This document shows positions 27,347 to 35,909 of a stretch of DNA of 64,000 nt, piece by piece. The notes under the pieces were generated by a model that had not been told where the DNA came from, searched no databases, and saw only the letters and a program-made list of their open reading frames with translations. A program made the position numbers and the translations under genes. Source of the stretch: CAZRCG01 sp964598565. GTDB taxonomy: Bacteria; Bdellovibrionota; UBA2394. The stretch is taken from positions 1 through 64,000 of the forward strand of contig CAZRCG010000003.1 of NCBI GenBank assembly GCA_964598565.1, read 5' to 3'. Position 1 is the stretch's first letter; the number at the start of each line of letters is the position of its first letter.

Positions 27347-29299
27347 ATGCTCTATGAAATTGCGGTTAAAAGTCCGCTGCGAAAACTTTTCACGTATGAA
27401 AGCGATCAAGTGCTCACCAAGGGTATGCGTGTGCGTGTGCCGTTTCGATCGCGAGAAGTGCCGGGTATCGTATGGGGCGTAACGGAGCAGTCACCGAAGG
27501 GTTTGAAGTCGATCGTGGCGGTGGAAGACAGCGCGCCCATTCTTCCTCAAGAGGCCCTTTTATTTTACGAGCGTCTCGCAGCGTACTATGGATTATCGAT
27601 TGGCGAACTCTTGGCCTCAGCATTGCCTGAATCATTGAGTGTGGAAAAAGCTCATTGCTTAGAGACGAAGCATTTTGTTCCGCTGCTACCGACCCTAACG
27701 CAGCGCCAAACACAGGTCGTACAAGCTATTCAAGCTCTTGAGGGTTATCAGGTGCATTTGATTCAGGGCGAAACAGGGAGCGGCAAAACAGAAGTCTATG
27801 CGCATCTTTTTGATAAAGTGATTAGTGAAGGGGGTCAGGCTCTTTTTCTGGTGCCTGAAATTTCGCTCACACCTCAGCTTTGTGAGCGCCTGCAGCAGCG
27901 CATGGGTGGGGCTATTTCGGTATTTCACTCGCAAGCACGAGAGAAAGTGCGCCGCGAAATTGTGGCTCGCGCTCTATCGGGACGGGCCGATATTTTTTTA
28001 GGTGCGCGCTCGGCCGCTTTATTGCCGTTTACAAATTTAAAATTAATCGTGGTCGATGAAGAGCACGATGCGTCCTATAAACAGAATGAGCGCGGACTTT
28101 ATCACGCCCGCGATGCCGCGGTTTTGAGAGCGCATGATCTAAAGATTCCGTTGGTCTTAGGTTCGGCCACTCCAAGTTTAGAATCATTGGAACGTGTCAC
28201 ACGTAAAGAAAGTCACTACTACCGATTGCCCGCCTTTCATGAAAAGCAGAAAGCACCTTTAGAAATTGTCGATTTGAAGCACGAGTGGGCCGAGGGGAAT
28301 AAAACTTTTATTTCAGAGGCGCTTCACGAAGCGGTAACTCAAGAATTACAAGAGGGGCGTCAGAGTCTTTTATTTTTAAATCGACGCGGCTCGGCGTCGC
28401 AGCGTTTGTGTGTGTCGTGTGGGCATGTGGATGAATGTAAGCACTGTGCGGTAAAACTTACCTACCACCATGATTTTAGGCGGCTTGTATGTCATTGGTG
28501 CGGTTTTCAAAAACGAGAGTCAGAAAATTGTCAGGAATGTCAGGGCAAAGAATTTTTCTTTGGCGGTATTGGAACTAAGCAGATCGAGTCTGAAATGAGA
28601 ACGCGCTTTCCCGATGCACGAATCGCGCGACTCGATCGTGATGAAGTAAAAAAACTCTCCGATCTTGAAAGAATCGTTCGTGATTTTGCCGAGGGACGGA
28701 TTGATATATTAATTGGTACCCAGATGATTTCTAAAGGCATCGATATTGCCAGGCTTTCGCTTGTGGGAGTGATATTGGCCGATCAGGGCTGGAGTGTTCC
28801 TGATTTCAGAGGCAACGAGCGAGCCTTTCAATTGCTTTTGCAGCTCGAGGGGCGTGGGGGGCGTCGAGGGCAAAAATCGAGATTTTTGGTGCAGACCTTT
28901 CAAAAGGACAATCCCATTTTTCAGTGGTTAAGGGCTTCGGATCCCGTCAATGCTTTTGTTGAAGCCGAGCGACCGATTCGTCAAATGGCCGATCTGCCAC
29001 CTTTTTCAAAGATGGCGCTCATCACGCTTTCGCACAGAGAAGGAGCACTTTTAAAGCGTGAATCGATTCTGCTCCAGCAGCGACTGAGTCAGATGGCAAA
29101 GGGACTCGAGATTTTGATTGTGGGCCCCACGCCGGCTCCGCTCTTTCGGTGGAAGAACCTCTATCGTGAGCAAATTCTCATCAAAGATCGATTGAAAGGC
29201 TCTCTGTCGTCGTTACTTTTAGCCCTCTATGACGATCTTGATCGATTAAAGCTGAAATCAAAAGTTCGAATCGACCGAGATCCGCAAAGCTTTTTATGA
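27347..29299 (+). CDS. priA: Primosomal replication restart helicase PriA
   Basis: A superfamily 2 helicase that reloads the replisome at stalled forks. 650 residues, slightly shorter than E. coli PriA (about 730). The N-terminal DNA-binding domain carries TYESDQVLTKGMRVRVPF. Walker A is GETGSGKTE (near residue 140) and the DEAH-type box is VVDEEHDASYKQ. A zinc region has eight cysteines as C-x2-C, C-x2-C, C-x2-C and C-x2-C (CVSC, CKHC, CHWC, CQEC). The helicase C motifs include GTQMISKGID. Confidence 0.96.
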   Translation: MLYEIAVKSPLRKLFTYESDQVLTKGMRVRVPFRSREVPGIVWGVTEQSPKGLKSIVAVEDSAPILPQEALLFYERLAAYYGLSIGELLASALPESLSVEKAHCLETKHFVPLLPTLTQRQTQVVQAIQALEGYQVHLIQGETGSGKTEVYAHLFDKVISEGGQALFLVPEISLTPQLCERLQQRMGGAISVFHSQAREKVRREIVARALSGRADIFLGARSAALLPFTNLKLIVVDEEHDASYKQNERGLYHARDAAVLRAHDLKIPLVLGSATPSLESLERVTRKESHYYRLPAFHEKQKAPLEIVDLKHEWAEGNKTFISEALHEAVTQELQEGRQSLLFLNRRGSASQRLCVSCGHVDECKHCAVKLTYHHDFRRLVCHWCGFQKRESENCQECQGKEFFFGGIGTKQIESEMRTRFPDARIARLDRDEVKKLSDLERIVRDFAEGRIDILIGTQMISKGIDIARLSLVGVILADQGWSVPDFRGNERAFQLLLQLEGRGGRRGQKSRFLVQTFQKDNPIFQWLRASDPVNAFVEAERPIRQMADLPPFSKMALITLSHREGALLKRESILLQQRLSQMAKGLEILIVGPTPAPLFRWKNLYREQILIKDRLKGSLSSLLLALYDDLDRLKLKSKVRIDRDPQSFL

Positions 29300-29381
29300 G
29301 TCTGATAGTTTAGTTTGGCGCCTTTCCAAAATGCGGAAAAAATATTATTCAACAATTAATGCATAGGGGCCGCGTGCGACT

Positions 29382-29591
29382 TTAAAGCGCCTGTTCAGAG
29401 GGGTCGTCCAAAAATAGGGAGTACCATATTTTGTTCTCTCCGAGCAGCGCCCTAACGGTCGAAAAGGATTCTTCAAACCGACATGCAATACACTTAAAGC
29501 CGCGTTTCGCTCGAGTAACAATAAAGAATAGCGATACACCCAACAGCGCTAGAACTAAGAGAACACACGTAACTATGATTAACCACCCCAT
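29382..29591 (-). CDS. Possible small membrane protein with a CxxC motif
   Basis: A 69-residue frame. Residues 3-26 are a strong membrane helix (LIIVTCVLLVLALLGVSLFFIV). A soluble tail follows with KCIACRF (C-x2-C) and LGENKIWYSLFLDDPSE. The Shine-Dalgarno is poor (AGG abuts the ATG). A second frame on the same strand (29345-29539) overlaps it. It sits between priA and a histidine kinase on the opposite strand; the surrounding 327 bp otherwise hold no gene. Confidence 0.4.
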   Translation of the reverse strand: MGWLIIVTCVLLVLALLGVSLFFIVTRAKRGFKCIACRFEESFSTVRALLGENKIWYSLFLDDPSEQAL

Positions 29592-29626
29592 CCTGCATTC
29601 AAGTATAACCTAAAAGAAGCTGGTTA

Positions 29627-31978
29627 GTGGTCGCAATATCTCTATTTCGGGCAAGATTTTTTGTTCAATCAGAGATAAGACAGGCCCTTATGGGCGCGTT
29701 AAAGACCTGGTTTGAAGGCCATCAGAAAAGTCGTTGGGCTATGGCGACTTTGATGACAGGGCTCTGGAGTTTTGTCTTCGTGGCGTCTTTGATCTATTTT
29801 CAAAAAGAAAAGAGTAGCGCTCGGTTTGAATTTTTTGTCAGTTCGCATGGCATCTTGTCACCGCTGCAGCGAGAGAATTGGCTCTCTCAGGGGCTGGGGT
29901 TTTTTCCGCTCGATGAGATCGTAAGCGTAGGGGGTCGTCCCTTTAGTCGTGAAGCGGCGAAGAACCAGCTTCGCAATTTGAAGCCAGGGGCTCACCTCAA
30001 CCTAGAGATTCTTCGAAGTGGTGAGACAAAAAAAATGAAGACGATCTTGAGGCGTTACTCACCCAATGACCGTTTTGTTTTGGGTTTAATTCCATTTCTC
30101 ATTTCTATTTTATTCTTTGGATTTTCAATTGCCTTTCTCTTTCTGAGAGAAATCGATATTCATCGTCGCGAACCTGTTTTGGTTTTGTCGCTTCTGACCT
30201 GGTGTTTTTCACTCTGGATGTTAGCCTATCTGCCGGCGTTAAGTTTGGGGTGGCCTGTTGTCCTGTCGTCGTTTTTGATTTTATTTTCAGTGATGGTCTT
30301 GCATTTATTCTGGGTTTATCCCAAAGAAAAAATGCGCCGTTCGCTGCGGCACACCCTGTTACTCATTTTTTATTGCGTTGCTGGTGTTGTGATTGCCCTG
30401 AGTGTCATGGGGTCGGCCAAAACCGGACTTTCGCTCTTTCCTTTTGAAATGGGCTTGTCGGGTTTGGCGCTACTGGCCGCTTTTGCCAGTGTCTCTCATA
30501 CGCTCTTAAAATCGCGCGACTTCTGGGCCCGCCGACGAGCTCGTTTAGCGAGCTTTGTTCTTCTGATTTGTTTTACGGCGGCGGGAGCGCTCTATTGGGC
30601 ACAGTTTTCAGATGTTCCCCATTTTTCGCTGGAGCGAATTTTTGGGCTGTCTCTCATTTTTCCATCGGCGTTTGCGGCTATTTTTTTAAAGGACAATGTA
30701 TTTGATTTAGAACGGCTTTTTCGAAAGGGAGCGCATCAGCTACTTCTTTTGTCGATTGGTATTTCGCTCGCTGTAAGTTTGGGTTGGGCCTGGAGCGAAT
30801 GGAAAGTATTGGCTGAAAAAGATTGGCCCCTGTGGGTGTCAATTGTGGTTCTCACGCTGATTGCGGCCAAGCCATTAGCTAGTTGGGTGGAAAGTTCCAT
30901 TCACGGGTTGATTCGTACGCGGGTTCCATATCCTTCGGTGCTTGAAATGGCCGATCGATCAAAGGACTTAAAGAGCTTTCTCGAAACAATACTCCGAGCT
31001 CTTTCTCAGAATCTTTGGCTAAAAAATATCGTGCTGGCCTTTCCTCTCGATCCAAGTCAGGCCTATGGGCCGGCCAATCGCCAGATATGGACGATTCACC
31101 GAGATACCATCAAGCGTTTGCATGAGTGGCCGAGTCGATCGGAGTATCGATTTTCACTCGATCGGGGCGAACGCCATCTGGGGGAGCTGCTTTTTGAAGG
31201 AGGCGATCGAATTGCGTTCGATCCATTTTACTCTCGCGATTGGCAGAAGACTCTGGTCGAATTGAGTCGCGCTCTTGAGATTCTTTTATTGAGAGATTTT
31301 GTTCAAACTCAGCAAGGTCTATTGGCGGTCGGTCGTATGCAAGCCCTCTTGGCGCACAATATGAAAAACCCTTTGGCGATTATTAAGGTATGTGCGGGGC
31401 TACTTCAACAGCGAGTCGAAGGTAGCGAGAGTGAAGAACTCGTTAAAACCATTCAAGACGAGATCATGCGCGTTTCGAAGGCCGTGCAATCGGTATTTGA
31501 TCAGTCAACCATTGCTGCTCAGCGGATTCGTTTTCCACTGTGGCCTTTGTTATCGGAAATTCGTGATGATCTTCTGCGTCGTTTTTCTGATATCGAACTG
31601 CGTTTTCGCTATGATGAAGAAACCGCCAAATCAAGTTCTCTCGAAATGGAGCGCGAAGGATTAAAACAGGCGTTGATGAATTTATTGACGAATGCGTGCG
31701 AAGCGGGTGCCACAGAGATTGAAATTACCATCGGGCGAGGTCGTTCGGAACTTAAGCTTGAGGTTACAGATAATGGGCCTGGTATTGCCGAAGGTGTGGC
31801 TTTGTTTCAGCCTTTTTCAACCACTAAATCGGAAGGTTCAGGATTGGGATTGCTGTTTGTGAAGGCCTTCGTCGAGCGGCATCAGGGCCATATTCGAGTG
31901 GCTTCTCATAAAGGTAAGGGAACTGTTTTTTCGATTGAATTTTCTCAGGTATTCTCTGATTCGGAGGTGCTGTCGTGA
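29627..31978 (+). CDS. Membrane sensor histidine kinase with PDZ-like and multi-TM sensor region
   Basis: 783 residues. There is an N-terminal TM helix (about 42-58). A periplasmic PDZ-like segment (about 70-145) carries LGFFPLDEIVSVGGRPFSREA...PGAHLNLEILRSGE. A block of about eight TM helices (about 150-415) follows, then a GAF-like linker and the kinase core. The H-box is LLAHNMKNPLAII with His577; Asn578 occupies the place of the usual acidic residue. The N-box NLLTNACEAG, G1 DNGPGIAEG and G2 GSGLGLLFVKAF are intact. The start is GTG 29627, or ATG 29690 (MGALKTWF). It overlaps the response regulator by 4 bp. The signal is unknown; the PDZ-like part suggests sensing of envelope proteins or peptides. 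Confidence 0.92.
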   Translation: MVAISLFRARFFVQSEIRQALMGALKTWFEGHQKSRWAMATLMTGLWSFVFVASLIYFQKEKSSARFEFFVSSHGILSPLQRENWLSQGLGFFPLDEIVSVGGRPFSREAAKNQLRNLKPGAHLNLEILRSGETKKMKTILRRYSPNDRFVLGLIPFLISILFFGFSIAFLFLREIDIHRREPVLVLSLLTWCFSLWMLAYLPALSLGWPVVLSSFLILFSVMVLHLFWVYPKEKMRRSLRHTLLLIFYCVAGVVIALSVMGSAKTGLSLFPFEMGLSGLALLAAFASVSHTLLKSRDFWARRRARLASFVLLICFTAAGALYWAQFSDVPHFSLERIFGLSLIFPSAFAAIFLKDNVFDLERLFRKGAHQLLLLSIGISLAVSLGWAWSEWKVLAEKDWPLWVSIVVLTLIAAKPLASWVESSIHGLIRTRVPYPSVLEMADRSKDLKSFLETILRALSQNLWLKNIVLAFPLDPSQAYGPANRQIWTIHRDTIKRLHEWPSRSEYRFSLDRGERHLGELLFEGGDRIAFDPFYSRDWQKTLVELSRALEILLLRDFVQTQQGLLAVGRMQALLAHNMKNPLAIIKVCAGLLQQRVEGSESEELVKTIQDEIMRVSKAVQSVFDQSTIAAQRIRFPLWPLLSEIRDDLLRRFSDIELRFRYDEETAKSSSLEMEREGLKQALMNLLTNACEAGATEIEITIGRGRSELKLEVTDNGPGIAEGVALFQPFSTTKSEGSGLGLLFVKAFVERHQGHIRVASHKGKGTVFSIEFSQVFSDSEVLS

Positions 31979-33225
31979 GAGAGCCGCAGATAGTTATTGT
32001 AGACGACGAAGTAGCGATGGTTCGTTCACTCGAACTCCTATTGAAACCAATCGGCACTATTAAAAAGGCTTATTCGGTGCCAGAGGTCGTGGAGCTCTTA
32101 GATGGCTCCTTGGTTATTGATTGTATTGTGACAGATGTGTCGATGCCCGAGGCGAGCGGACTGACGCTCTTGGAGGAGTTGAAACGTCGTGATTTAGATA
32201 TTCCTGTGATCGTCATGACCGCCTACTCCAGCGTCCCTCAGGCGGTTGAAGCGATGAAGCGCGGTGCGTTTCAATATATTGTGAAGCCCTTTGAAAATAA
32301 GGAGATGGTGGATGCGGTTCGTTCGGCCATCCAAAAAAGGGGTTTGCTGCTGGGTTTTTCAAAAGCACTGCCTCAAGGTTGGATCTGTAACAGTGCAGCC
32401 ATGAGAGATTTTGCCTCGAAGCTCGAACGCCTCGTGGCGAATCCTCTAGTATTGCTTTACGGAGAGCGAGGCGTGGGAAAGAGTAAGGCAGCTCGCTGGC
32501 TCCATGAGCAGAGCCCGAGAGCGAAGAAGGAATTTCGTATCATCGATGCCCGCTCTCACGGAGATGATTTAGTATTTAAAGATATTGTGCCCAAGCGCAT
32601 GGGCACGCTGATGGTGGCGGAGGTTTTTAGTGCGTCGGCCACGCTCCAAGATCAACTGTGGGAATGGATTCAAAAAGAAGAGATGGCAATTGTGACAACA
32701 GCGTCTTTATTTCCAGAAATTAATGACTTGCCCGGGTTTCGACCTGATTTAGCGGATCGATTAAAATCGATGGCTGTGCGAGTGCCGTCGCTCAGAGATA
32801 GAGCGGATGATTTTGATGCCTTAGTGCATCACTTTTTAAAGGAGATCGCCGAGCGGTTTCGGCTGACTCTATCGATTGACGATGAGGCGTCTGTCTATTT
32901 GAGGTCGAGATCGTTCATGGCGAACACACGGGAGCTCTTCTCGTTGCTAGAGAGTGCTGCGCTAAAGACGAAATCGGGAATATTGTCTCGCTCGATGTTT
33001 GAGGATCAGAGCAAGGAACTTTTTGAACTTCTGCCATTCGCTGTTCCTGTAGAGGGGGGATGGCAGCGTCTGCAGTCGTTCGCTCAGAGTTTAGAAAAGG
33101 AGCTTATTCAAAGAGCTTTAGAAAAATATCCCAATGTTTCAAATACACAGATCGCTGAAATATTGGGCACCACGCGACGAATTTTGGAACTTCGAATGAA
33201 AGAGCATCAAATTCGAGAAGGCTGA
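31975..33225 (+). CDS. NtrC-like response regulator with degenerate AAA+ domain
   Basis: 416 residues. The receiver domain (1-120) has D10, D11, phosphoacceptor D54, T and K (KPFENKE). The AAA+-like domain (about 140-345) keeps Walker A GERGVGKS (near 163) and SLRDRADDFDALVHHFL. It lacks the ELFGxxxGAFTGA sigma-54 contact loop entirely, and the Walker B is GTLMVAEV instead of GGTLFLDEI. A Fis-like HTH closes it (NVSNTQIAEILGTTRRILELRM). It probably binds DNA after phosphorylation by the coupled kinase but should not activate sigma-54 by the usual mechanism. The GTGA overlap with the kinase gene implies coupled translation. Confidence 0.93.
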   Translation: MREPQIVIVDDEVAMVRSLELLLKPIGTIKKAYSVPEVVELLDGSLVIDCIVTDVSMPEASGLTLLEELKRRDLDIPVIVMTAYSSVPQAVEAMKRGAFQYIVKPFENKEMVDAVRSAIQKRGLLLGFSKALPQGWICNSAAMRDFASKLERLVANPLVLLYGERGVGKSKAARWLHEQSPRAKKEFRIIDARSHGDDLVFKDIVPKRMGTLMVAEVFSASATLQDQLWEWIQKEEMAIVTTASLFPEINDLPGFRPDLADRLKSMAVRVPSLRDRADDFDALVHHFLKEIAERFRLTLSIDDEASVYLRSRSFMANTRELFSLLESAALKTKSGILSRSMFEDQSKELFELLPFAVPVEGGWQRLQSFAQSLEKELIQRALEKYPNVSNTQIAEILGTTRRILELRMKEHQIREG

Positions 33226-33232
33226 GTCTCTT

Positions 33233-34234
33233 TCAAAAATCCCATCGCACTCCAAATGTAAGAAGCGCTTGAGTAGGGGGCCCACCATTTTTCATGAGAT
33301 TCTGAGCGCCGGCTCCTTGTCGTAAAGAAAAAATATAAGAGTCGATATTGAGCGTCGCCACAGCCGCTGTAGAGGGTAAGAAATACCCCAGCCACTGAGC
33401 CCCGAGTCGCACCGTCATTCGGCCCTCTGTAAACTTTGAACTACTGGGCAGGGCGCGCAGCGTCCAGCCTAGGCCAGCGATGGGAAGAAGTTCCATCACC
33501 AGCGACGGTGTTTCATAAAAAGTCCAAACATAACGACCCTCAGCTATGAATCCAATGAGTTGATCTTTAATCGATCGGTAGTACATGGAACCCGCCAACT
33601 CCCATTCAGGTGTGAGACGGTAGCCGCCGCCCATATCGATATGAAACTGTTCTTGGCGGCGATTGAGATTCAAGGCGATGCCGAGATCAACAGCGAGATG
33701 CCAGGTGCGTGTGACAGCTTCACGGGTTTCTCGTTTGAAGACGTCTTGAGTCACCGGGCTTCCATCATCTTCAGCTCCGGGAAATAAGAGAGGCTTTTCT
33801 TCAAACGGAAATTCGATATTGGGCGATGGTGCAGAAGGAGCCGATTCGATTGTGAGATCGGAGGGGCCGAGGGAAGGTTCAGGTGAATTGGCGGAGCCAG
33901 GAGCTGGTGCCGATGAATCAAAGTTAGGTGCGGGAGTAGACATGGAGTCTGATGGAGCGAAGTTTGCCGCCGGTGACTCTAGCGGCGTGAGCTCCGGCTC
34001 CAGTGACTCGGTAGGTGGGGGCGATAGGTTGGACGCTGGGTTGTCAACCGTGGAGCTTTCAGTGACAGGGTCCTCCGTCGCAGGGCTCTCATTGGCGAAA
34101 GGATCTTGATAAGATGTCTCCTCATCAGATTCTTGAGCTTCAAGAGATCTAGCCATCAAGCCGCTGAAAATCGCGGCGATAGCGAATAGACATAGCCAGT
34201 AACTTGAGGTCGAAACTTTAAATTTTGTTCTCAT
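33233..34234 (-). CDS. Outer-membrane protein with Pro/Ser-rich periplasmic linker
   Basis: 333 residues. A signal peptide (about 1-33, cleavage near LEA-Q) is followed by a low-complexity Pro/Ser/Glu/Thr linker (about 34-150) and then a C-terminal region of alternating hydrophobic/aromatic strands ending in VRWDF. The terminal Phe and beta-rich pattern fit a small outer-membrane beta-barrel. Function unknown. It is last in a minus-strand operon and overlaps the upstream coiled-coil gene by 4 bp. Its stop is 7 bp from the response-regulator stop. Confidence 0.8.
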   Translation of the reverse strand: MRTKFKVSTSSYWLCLFAIAAIFSGLMARSLEAQESDEETSYQDPFANESPATEDPVTESSTVDNPASNLSPPPTESLEPELTPLESPAANFAPSDSMSTPAPNFDSSAPAPGSANSPEPSLGPSDLTIESAPSAPSPNIEFPFEEKPLLFPGAEDDGSPVTQDVFKRETREAVTRTWHLAVDLGIALNLNRRQEQFHIDMGGGYRLTPEWELAGSMYYRSIKDQLIGFIAEGRYVWTFYETPSLVMELLPIAGLGWTLRALPSSSKFTEGRMTVRLGAQWLGYFLPSTAAVATLNIDSYIFSLRQGAGAQNLMKNGGPPTQALLTFGVRWDF

Positions 34235-34566
34235 TTTTTTCTCTTTTGGATGGCGCGCTCTCGTTCAGTTCTTTTTTTCTGTAAGATCGAGCTCTCAATA
34301 CGTTCAATTTTTTTTATATAGTGATCAATTTCAGCTTTTAGCGCTTTCATTTCAAGGGGACGTTTCAGGTGCCCTTCTTGTTCACCCGCAGGGCGTGTAT
34401 CTAAGTCAACGAGACGCTTTTGAGCAATTGCCAGTCGAGCCCTTAAGGTAATCAGTTCTTCTTGGACGGTTCCCACCTGTCTTCTTTGATAGCTCTCGAT
34501 GGTCTCTTGAAAGCGTTTAACTTCTTCAGGTTCACCCGACTGAAGCTCGACTTGTGATATTGCCAT
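34231..34566 (-). CDS. Small coiled-coil protein
   Basis: About 111 residues from the ATG at 34566 (the frame opens at a GTG at 34584). It is almost wholly charged alpha-helix with heptad-like spacing (VQEELITLRARLAIAQKRLVDL and IDHYIKKIERIESSILQKKR) and a very basic C-terminus (RERAIQKRKK). No signal peptide or enzymatic motif. It overlaps the downstream outer-membrane gene by ATGA, so it is probably functionally tied to that envelope operon. I do not recognise the family. Confidence 0.65.
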   Translation of the reverse strand: MAISQVELQSGEPEEVKRFQETIESYQRRQVGTVQEELITLRARLAIAQKRLVDLDTRPAGEQEGHLKRPLEMKALKAEIDHYIKKIERIESSILQKKRTERERAIQKRKK

Positions 34567-34640
34567 ATAAAAGAAAAGAATCACCCTTTTAGTTTTTACT
34601 GCAGCGCTCGCATCGTCAAGTAAACGTCTGTGAAGAGATT

Positions 34641-35909
34641 CTATTGCAAGAGAATGGGATAATAATGACTCACGAAGTCACGGGTCAAAATGTCTAAACG
34701 ACGATTCTCTAAGTCTATAAGCAAAAACGAAGGGTCAGTACGTCGTAAATCTACGACGTCGACTCGAAGAAGTATACGTCCCAAAGAAGGGTACTTAAGT
34801 GGAATCAATAGCTTAGATTCTTGAGTGGTTGTAAGCAAAAATCGCTCAATTTGATCTGGTTCAGCCTGCTTCGATGTTACGTAAGAGCCCTGTAAGTTCA
34901 GCCGCATGAGGGGCATCGCCTTTTCTGTACCTCCTACTAACTGTGATCGATGACGCACCCTCAAGGGCAGAACACTGGCTTGGTCGCCAGGCCATTGGGG
35001 ATTGTCAAAACTCAGTTCGTAAATATGCAGTGGAGCAGCGGGGGGTAAGTCAATCTGAGAGTCGGTTGGGTCATTCGTCACAACCCTATTGTAGACAATC
35101 GAAGGAGGATGATCTCTCGAAAACGAAAGAGCTACGAGCCACAGAAGCGAAGAACCTCTCTGTGGCTGTACATCAAAGGTGAGAAAGAGCGTCCCATCAG
35201 GTTCAAAATGAGACAATGTCCACGGCAACGAGAAGCGCAACGATTGCGCTTCACCTATGGCAGCCATGCCAAGGTCTACGGTCTGAGGTGAGGTCAGTTG
35301 AATTGAAAGGGGATACCCTGCAGGGAAGCCGGAATTAATGATTTCAAATTGCAAGTCTAGCTGATCGGTAAGGATTGACGCTCGATGGGGATTGGTCCCA
35401 CGTACTGTTAACGTATCGGTGTTAAAGACATAGCCCAGCTGGTCGCGGCGAGCTTCTAGTGGTTCGTCGGAGCCGACTGAGTTAACAGTGAGCGTTTGAC
35501 TAGAAGGGGAGAGAGCGATTTCAAAATATTTCTCTCGATCTCCACGCTTTAAAATTAAATAGCTTTTTGTAGAGCTATGGAAATCGAAGTCATCATTCGG
35601 AATTTCTGCGGTCATGATCAGGGTATTCTCACCCAGCCATTTAAGTTCTTTAGAGGTTACGAACTCTGGCAAAGACCAAGAGGCTTCATAGGGGGCGCGA
35701 TCGGAGACATCGGAACGAATTAAGGTGATTTGGATCTCAAGATATTGACAGGCCCTCTCTTCTTCACAGGGCTTGTAAGAGAAATGATTGAGTTCAAGCG
35801 CAGGTTCGAAGCTCCACTGAAAGCGATCGTGTTGAAAAAACTGATCGTTCCGACAAGCGGTTAGACTCAGTGTTAAAAAAAGACTTAGCAGTGGAATGCC
35901 TCGACTCAT
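34641..35909 (-). CDS. Lipoprotein of unknown function
   Basis: About 422 residues from the ATG at 35909, which overlaps the upstream stop as ATGA. It has a lipoprotein signal: MSRGIPLLSLFLTLSLTAC, with the Cys near residue 19. The mature part is beta-rich with many alternating polar/hydrophobic strands and two early cysteines (KPCEEERACQY), suggestive of repeated Ig-like or beta-sandwich domains. No known motif. It is coupled to the preceding barrel-like protein, so the two may form an outer-membrane complex. Confidence 0.8.
   Translation of the reverse strand: MSRGIPLLSLFLTLSLTACRNDQFFQHDRFQWSFEPALELNHFSYKPCEEERACQYLEIQITLIRSDVSDRAPYEASWSLPEFVTSKELKWLGENTLIMTAEIPNDDFDFHSSTKSYLILKRGDREKYFEIALSPSSQTLTVNSVGSDEPLEARRDQLGYVFNTDTLTVRGTNPHRASILTDQLDLQFEIINSGFPAGYPLSIQLTSPQTVDLGMAAIGEAQSLRFSLPWTLSHFEPDGTLFLTFDVQPQRGSSLLWLVALSFSRDHPPSIVYNRVVTNDPTDSQIDLPPAAPLHIYELSFDNPQWPGDQASVLPLRVRHRSQLVGGTEKAMPLMRLNLQGSYVTSKQAEPDQIERFLLTTTQESKLLIPLKYPSLGRILLRVDVVDLRRTDPSFLLIDLENRRLDILTRDFVSHYYPILLQ

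Noticed and set aside
33819..34109. 96-residue Gly/Ser-rich plus-strand ORF
   Set aside because: It is the antisense of the Pro/Ser-rich linker of the outer-membrane protein gene.
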